Below are positions 8,101 to 10,724 of a stretch of DNA of 10,724 nucleotides, in pieces. Position numbers and translations under genes: made by a program. Positions within the stretch are counted from its first letter, which is position 1, and each line of letters begins with the position of its first letter. The stretch is from positions 1 to 10,724 of the forward strand of contig JASLFF010000001.1 in NCBI GenBank assembly GCA_030150795.1. Direction: 5' to 3'. Source of the stretch: Terriglobales bacterium (GTDB taxonomy: Bacteria; Acidobacteriota; Terriglobia; Terriglobales; Gp1-AA117). The notes beneath the pieces were generated by a model. That model did no database searches. It was not told the origin of the DNA and worked only from the letters and a program-made list of their open reading frames with translations.

Positions 8101-9237
8101 TCTGCTTCGCTGCTTGATCTGCCGAACGGCCTGAGCCACATCACCGGGTCGCTGGTATTTGCCCAGGACCGCATGCAGATTGAGAAGCTCACGGCCCATA
8201 CGGGTGGCGGCGAACTCGATGTCGGCGGGTTTATTGCTTACCGCAATGGGATATATTTTGACCTGACTGCAAAAGGTAGTGACGTCCGGCTGCGCTATCC
8301 GCCGGGCGTTAGCTCTTCCGCCGATGCGACGCTGCGCTATACCGGCTCGGCTAAAAGCTCTTTGCTTTCCGGCGATATTTTGATCACGCGGTTTGGCATG
8401 AATCCGCATTTTGACTTTGCCAACTATCTGGCGCAGAGCAAAAAGACACCAATTATCTCGACGCTGAATCCATTTCTGGATAACATGCGGCTGGATATGC
8501 ACATCACTTCCACGCCGGAGCTCCAGGTGGAGACTTCACTCGCGAAACTTTCCGGGGACCTTGACCTGCACGTTCGCGGCACCGCGGCACGACCGGCCAT
8601 TGTGGGTAGGGTGAACATTGCTGAAGGCGATGTTTTTTTTAATGGCACAAAATATCGGCTGGAACGTGGTGATATTACCTTCAGCAATCCGCTTAGTATC
8701 GAACCGGTAGTGAATCTTGATATGTCTGCCCGCGTGCAGGGCTATGACGTAACCATCGGATTGCACGGACAGGCGATTGGCGGCAAGGGAATCAGCATGA
8801 CATACCGGTCCGATCCACCGCTGGCCAATTCTGACATTATTGCGCTGCTGGCGTTTGGACGAACGCGCGGACAAGGCGTTTATAACGCGAGCCAGCCTGG
8901 GGTGAACACAAATGATACGGCGTCAGCTTCCAACGCCATTCTGGGAGAGGCGCTCAATGCCACGTTCAGTGACCGCGTGCAGCGACTTTTTGGGGCGAGC
9001 CGGGTAAAGATTGATCCCCAATTTATAGGCTCAGAAAACAACCCCAGCGCGCGCGTCACCATTGAACAGCAGATCAGCAATGACATTACGTTTACCTACG
9101 TCACCAGCCTCACGCAATCTGCGGAGACGGTGATTCAGGTGGAATATAATATCGACAAGAATGTGTCGATTGTGGCCGTGCGGGACCAGAATGGGGTGCT
9201 GGGTTTTGACATCCACATACGCCGGCGGAAAAAGTGA
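5173..9237 (+). CDS. tamB: TamB-like translocation and assembly module protein (AsmA-like, DUF490)
   Basis: The 1354-residue product is anchored in the inner membrane by one N-terminal helix (about residues 24-43) preceded by a basic KKRKLRR stretch. It then extends into the periplasm. Residues about 45-130 look like the AsmA-type start (GKVEVESFTWNLSTLHFEARNV). A Pro-rich insert (NQPPPQPNTPSEESP) lies near 141-157. The long middle is beta-rich with recurring short G-L-x-G strand units, as expected for a grooved beta-taco. The C-terminal DUF490 region shows FFNGTKYRLERGDITFSNP (about 1153 on), IEPVVNLDMSARVQGYDV, SDIIALLAFGRTRGQ and a barrel-like end (TYVTSLTQSAETVIQVEYNI). TamB works with TamA or BamA and is implicated in outer-membrane protein assembly and phospholipid transport. 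The start overlaps the previous gene by four bases (ATGA), with only a weak Shine-Dalgarno, so coupling is likely. An eight-T run at 8633-8640 lies in the conserved domain but the frame stays open. Confidence 0.92.
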   Translation: MSSKPDVNIAPPAAPAKKRKLRRVIILTCLALAVIVIGAVTYLNSGSFRETVRQRVIAELRQMTGGKVEVESFTWNLSTLHFEARNVTIHGREAAGEVPYAHADRIGVDVKIVSFFTRKISLENVAIDRLVFHLMVYPDGTTNQPPPQPNTPSEESPTQNLFDLAIKQIAVRQGTLILDQEKIPFDLDGKDISAGMNYVPSQKAYDGHLDFTPLTIAYRNAPPMQAEMHVGFLLRSKETEIKSLRLAAGGSQVEASGTLRNYNNPELTLQYQALLDLVQVGNTAKWKQLRAGQAELKGKGTYQSSRYSSQGNLSIRGLEWRDATSHVSSVDATSPYSITQDKLVLSRLIAHVFGGTVQGDAQITNWLSPATAGKKTLPQQGSTRLHLSGVQASKVAEAISSPKMPINKIELAGSISGDVNSTWTGSLDRAVSSLKLEVSPPLAPSPKEVPVTAQLQATYHGDSRTLDVAGLTLATRAIRVNATGSLGSEKAQAHVSLNATDLRELQPALDALDPGTRIPVTLEGRSSFNGVVFGKLDGLSTRGHLDLETFDTEFHLASQPKGARTKPPRIHWDALSADLSYSPSALSLQRGTLRRGAAQLGFSASTTLREGNFDENTSQLNLSLHVQNENVADMQALGGTNYELTGIVNADVRAAGTLRNLQGGGKVQISKLAIYGEPFRAFSSDLRLNGSEARLENIQLAHNGASFSGFVAYDLGNKNYRFDLTGANIDFANFQRIDLPRLSVQGQAGFHLTGSGTEDAPVINGEIDLRNIVLNRETVGSMTILAETHGENVQLSGRSKFENAELNVDGSVHLRDLWPGQIAVKFSHLDFDPLIRAYFQGQITGHSSIAGEIDIHGPMRKPRNLVITGNVTQLSADVENVKLQNDGPIHFGLENESLKVDEFHLTGTETDLDAKGTVQLTGEHRLDLHSHGRFNLKLLPAFNPNLVANGPATFTVNITGAAARPQLSGRLELKDASASLLDLPNGLSHITGSLVFAQDRMQIEKLTAHTGGGELDVGGFIAYRNGIYFDLTAKGSDVRLRYPPGVSSSADATLRYTGSAKSSLLSGDILITRFGMNPHFDFANYLAQSKKTPIISTLNPFLDNMRLDMHITSTPELQVETSLAKLSGDLDLHVRGTAARPAIVGRVNIAEGDVFFNGTKYRLERGDITFSNPLSIEPVVNLDMSARVQGYDVTIGLHGQAIGGKGISMTYRSDPPLANSDIIALLAFGRTRGQGVYNASQPGVNTNDTASASNAILGEALNATFSDRVQRLFGASRVKIDPQFIGSENNPSARVTIEQQISNDITFTYVTSLTQSAETVIQVEYNIDKNVSIVAVRDQNGVLGFDIHIRRRKK

Positions 9238-9240
9238 AGC

Positions 9241-9897
9241 ATGATCGGCAATGGAACACAGCCGTTCGCAGCCGAGCGCTTTTCCATGGTGGAAAGCCAA
9301 CTGCGGCAGCGTGGCATTCGCGATGAGCGTTTACTCGCGGCCATGAGCACAGTGCCGCGGCATGAATTCGTCGACCAGCAAAATTGGAATGAGGCGTATG
9401 CGGACCATCCAATTCCAATTGCCGAAAAACAGACGACATCTCAACCTTACATGATTGCGGCCATGATTCAGGCGGCGGAGATCAAGCCCGAAGACCGTGT
9501 CCTGGAAATTGGCGCTGGGTCGGGATATCAGACTGCGCTTCTGGCGGAACTCGCCAGCCAGGTCTTTGCCGTGGAGCGATATGCATCTTTGGCGCAGACG
9601 GCGCAGAAAACACTGGAACGACTGGGCTATCGCAATGCAAAAATCGTTACCGGCGATGGCTCGCTGGGACTGCCAGAGGCCGCGCCGTTTGACGCTATTA
9701 TTGTGTCGGCTGCGGCTCCGCAGATCCCGCAGGCCCTGCAGGACCAGCTTGCTCTTGGTGGCAGACTGCTGATTCCGATCGGAGATGCCGAACAGCAAAT
9801 TCTGCAACTTATCCACCGGAACGCAGATGGAACCACCAGCGTGCGCACGCTTGAAGGTTGCCGCTTTGTGCCATTGATCGGGGAGCAGGGATTTTAA
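9241..9897 (+). CDS. pcm: protein-L-isoaspartate O-methyltransferase
   Basis: This cytosolic repair enzyme transfers a methyl group from S-adenosylmethionine to abnormal L-isoaspartyl residues, starting their return to normal Asp. The 218-residue product shows the family signature in order: MVESQLRQRGIRDERLLAAM and VPRHEFV at the start, then TTSQPYMIAAM (Ser67 in the substrate site region), then the SAM-binding motif I VLEIGAGSGYQTALLA (G91-G95). The acidic end of the second strand, VFAVER, follows, then GDGSLGLPEAAPFDAIIVSAAAP and LALGGRLLIPIG. The length is close to that of E. coli Pcm (208). ATG 9241 lies three bases after the tamB stop, so it is almost certainly on the same transcript. 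A start at the in-frame Met16 (MVESQL) would also match many homologues, so the first 15 residues are less certain. A hairpin with a T-rich tail follows the stop codon. Confidence 0.95.
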   Translation: MIGNGTQPFAAERFSMVESQLRQRGIRDERLLAAMSTVPRHEFVDQQNWNEAYADHPIPIAEKQTTSQPYMIAAMIQAAEIKPEDRVLEIGAGSGYQTALLAELASQVFAVERYASLAQTAQKTLERLGYRNAKIVTGDGSLGLPEAAPFDAIIVSAAAPQIPQALQDQLALGGRLLIPIGDAEQQILQLIHRNADGTTSVRTLEGCRFVPLIGEQGF

Positions 9898-9901
9898 AAA
9901 G

Positions 9902-9938
9902 AAGCTATTAGCCCTTGGCTCTTAGCTTTTGGATTTTT
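9902..9938 (+). terminator. candidate intrinsic terminator after pcm
   Basis: AAGCTATTAGCC (9902-9913) and GGCTCTTAGCTT (9917-9928) form a hairpin with ten of twelve pairs and a CTT loop. A T-rich tail follows (TTTT at 9927-9930, TTTTT at 9934-9938). It lies four bases after the pcm stop, the right place to end the operon. The stem is only moderately GC-rich, has two adjacent mismatches and lies within a heptamer repeat, so its symmetry could come from the repeat itself. Confidence 0.4.
9908..9935. repeat. imperfect heptamer tandem repeat (TTRGCYY-like)
   Basis: Four adjacent seven-base units can be read: TTAGCCC (9908), TTGGCTC (9915), TTAGCTT (9922) and TTGGATT (9929). All begin TTRG, and three share TTRGCYY. 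The period is exact but the units are degenerate. This region coincides with the terminator-like hairpin after pcm. Confidence 0.5.
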
Positions 9939-9961
9939 CTGAAACCCCGAGCGCAAACGAG

Positions 9962-10005
9962 GGACCGCTATACTCATCCAGATAATTGGAGGACTATAGG
10001 GGTCC
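9962..10005 (+). other. long imperfect hairpin in the pcm-ubiA gap
   Basis: GGACCgCTATAcTCaTCCA (9962-9980) pairs with 9987-10005 at 16 of 19 positions around the six-base loop GATAAT. The three mismatches are single and spaced (9967/10000, 9973/9994, 9976/9991). The 5' half overlaps the left outer arm of the surrounding palindromic element, so the two folds exclude each other. Confidence 0.6.
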
Positions 10006-10066
10006 TGTCGAGAACAAAAAATTCTCAGCGTCGATTACCGCTTAAAGTTTCTTGGAGACGGTAGTG

Positions 10067-10090
10067 ATCCCTCGCCCCGCTCGGGATTTT
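10067..10090 (+). terminator. weak terminator-like hairpin just before the prenyltransferase gene
   Basis: ATCCC (10067-10071) and GGGAT (10083-10087) can pair across an 11-base loop and are followed by TTTT (10087-10090). The stem is short and the T-run brief, so termination would be weak at best. It is recorded because the same bases are also the right arm of the outer inverted repeat, giving an either/or fold. Confidence 0.25.
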
Positions 10091-10099
10091 AAAACAAGC

Positions 10100-10105
10100 T
10101 ACAAT
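10100..10105 (+). promoter_or_regulatory. candidate -10 box for the prenyltransferase gene
   Basis: TACAAT (five of six consensus bases) ends five bases before the GTG start at 10111, so transcription would begin within a base or so of the start codon. This fits the absence of any Shine-Dalgarno before the GTG and suggests a leaderless mRNA. No -35 match was seen. Confidence 0.28.
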
Positions 10106-10110
10106 ATCCT

Positions 10111-10724
10111 GTGCCTCTCCTCACCAACATCAAGACCACGCTGGAGATGATCAAGTGGGAGCACTCTATTTTTGCTCTGCCATTTGCTCTCTGCGCTGCC
10201 ATGCTTGCCGCCGGTGGCATGCCGACCGCGGCCAAATTGGGCTGGATCGTCCTGTGCATGATTTCCGCGCGCTCCGCAGCCATGGCCTTTAACCGCATTG
10301 CGGACGCAAGAATTGACGCTGCCAATCCACGCACGGCCATGCGCGCCATTCCAGCCGGGACGCTTTCACAGAAATTTGCGACGGTCTTTGTTGTTGTGGC
10401 TTGCCTGCTTTTTATTGTTGGTGCGGCTGAACTCAATCGCGTAACGCTGTTGCTTTCTCCGGTGGCGCTGGCCGTGGTGCTGTTTTATTCCTATACCAAG
10501 CGATTCACGCGCTGGTCGCACCTGGTGCTGGGATTTGCGTTAGGCATTGCTCCAGCGGCGGCCTGGATAGCCGTGCGTGGCTGGCTCGATCCACGCATTC
10601 TGCTGCTTACGGCGGCAGTCACCTTTTGGGTGGGCGGCTTTGACGTGTTATATGCGTGCCAGGATATCGAGTTTGATCGCGCTAATTCGCTGAACTCAAT
10701 TCCACAGGCGATGGGCGTTCCCAA
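10111..10724 (+). CDS. UbiA-family polyprenyltransferase (MqnP/UbiA type), 3' end missing
   Basis: This integral membrane enzyme joins a polyprenyl diphosphate chain to an aromatic ring in quinone biosynthesis. The frame runs 204 codons to the window edge; family members are about 280-300 residues, so roughly the last third is missing. TLEMIKWEHSIFALPFAL is the typical opening. The first Asp-rich motif, NRIADARIDAANPRT, lies at residues 61-75, and the second, DVLYACQDIEFD, at 178-189. Both bind Mg-diphosphate. Hydrophobic helices lie between them. The sequence style resembles the 'other' UbiA group that includes MqnP of the futalosine menaquinone route rather than proteobacterial UbiA, but the substrate is inferred. 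GTG 10111 is the best start: an in-frame stop (TAA 10090-10092) rules out anything much longer, and the next in-frame ATG at 10147 would remove part of the conserved start. No Shine-Dalgarno is visible. Confidence 0.88.
   Translation, partial: MPLLTNIKTTLEMIKWEHSIFALPFALCAAMLAAGGMPTAAKLGWIVLCMISARSAAMAFNRIADARIDAANPRTAMRAIPAGTLSQKFATVFVVVACLLFIVGAAELNRVTLLLSPVALAVVLFYSYTKRFTRWSHLVLGFALGIAPAAAWIAVRGWLDPRILLLTAAVTFWVGGFDVLYACQDIEFDRANSLNSIPQAMGVP

Larger units (their letters stand above)
9942..10090. repeat. 149-base palindromic intergenic element with long inverted ends
   Basis: The left arm has CCCGAGCG (9946-9953) and CGAGGGA (9958-9964), then CGCTA (9966-9970). The right arm has TAGTG (10062-10066), TCCCTCG (10068-10074) and CGCTCGGG (10078-10085). 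Read as inverted repeats these align over about 27 bases with one spacer difference, one mismatch and one G-T pair. Inside lie a 19-pair imperfect hairpin (9962-10005) and a small GAGAA/TTCTC hairpin (10010-10026). No open frame of note is present. It could be a small MITE- or REP-like element, or a structured RNA or leader upstream of the prenyltransferase gene. The sequence alone does not decide between these. Confidence 0.55.

Noticed and set aside
6895..8502. Long open frame of over 500 codons on the minus strand
   Set aside because: It lies wholly antisense to the conserved tamB frame, shows no recognisable domain and has low-complexity basic composition. It is a codon-bias shadow.
8633..8640. 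Run of eight T in tamB as a possible programmed frameshift or sequencing error
   Set aside because: The frame reads cleanly through VFFNGTKYRLERG, exactly the expected DUF490 motif, so no shift is needed.
9331..9816. Minus-strand open frame of about 161 codons opposite pcm
   Set aside because: The plus-strand product carries all Pcm motifs; the antisense reading has no support.
10089..10724. Minus-strand open frames at the right end
   Set aside because: The plus strand carries both Asp-rich motifs of the UbiA family across this stretch, so the minus-strand frames are shadows.
1..10724. CRISPR arrays, tRNA/rRNA genes, prophage or transposase genes
   Set aside because: No regularly spaced repeats, cloverleaf-like sequences, ribosomal RNA stretches or mobile-element proteins were seen on either strand.

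Overview
The window reads as a chromosomal segment of a diderm (Gram-negative-type) bacterium with moderately high GC. It carries outer-membrane biogenesis genes and a UbiA-family quinone prenyltransferase. The gene order and protein styles resemble Acidobacteriota. That assignment is my inference from recall, not a search result.

Layout. Positions 1-1286 are read on the minus strand. First comes the start of an unrecognised secreted protein, cut by the window edge. Upstream of it lies a ThiF/MoeB/HesA-type adenylyltransferase gene whose frame is broken by one in-frame TAA. Positions 1287-1370 are a short divergent intergenic region with candidate -10 boxes in both directions. Positions 1371-9897 are a tight plus-strand operon of four genes: (1) a BamA/TamA-type Omp85 outer-membrane protein with about seven POTRA repeats; (2) a SurA-like periplasmic chaperone without a prolyl isomerase domain; (3) a giant TamB-like protein (AsmA-like start, DUF490 end); (4) protein-L-isoaspartate methyltransferase (pcm). 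The first three genes overlap by 1 and 4 bases and the fourth starts 3 bases after the third, so co-transcription and translational coupling are very likely. Positions 9898-10110 are a non-coding gap with unusually dense symmetry. From 10111 to the window end there is a UbiA-family prenyltransferase of the MqnP/UbiA type, incomplete at its 3' end.

How the genes fit together. The Omp85 protein, the SurA-like chaperone and the TamB-like protein cover three steps of envelope building. These are escort of unfolded outer-membrane proteins through the periplasm, insertion into the outer membrane, and a periplasm-spanning bridge of the kind thought to move phospholipid or assist insertion. Pcm repairs isoaspartyl damage in proteins and may simply be a housekeeping passenger.

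The points most worth a second look are the single stop codon in an otherwise intact ThiF-family gene, the compact PPIase-less SurA between an Omp85 gene and tamB, and the gap before ubiA. That gap has outer inverted arms of about 27 bases and a nested hairpin competing for the same bases, suggesting either a small palindromic mobile or repeat element or a switch-like leader. I saw no tRNA, rRNA, CRISPR array or transposase gene.
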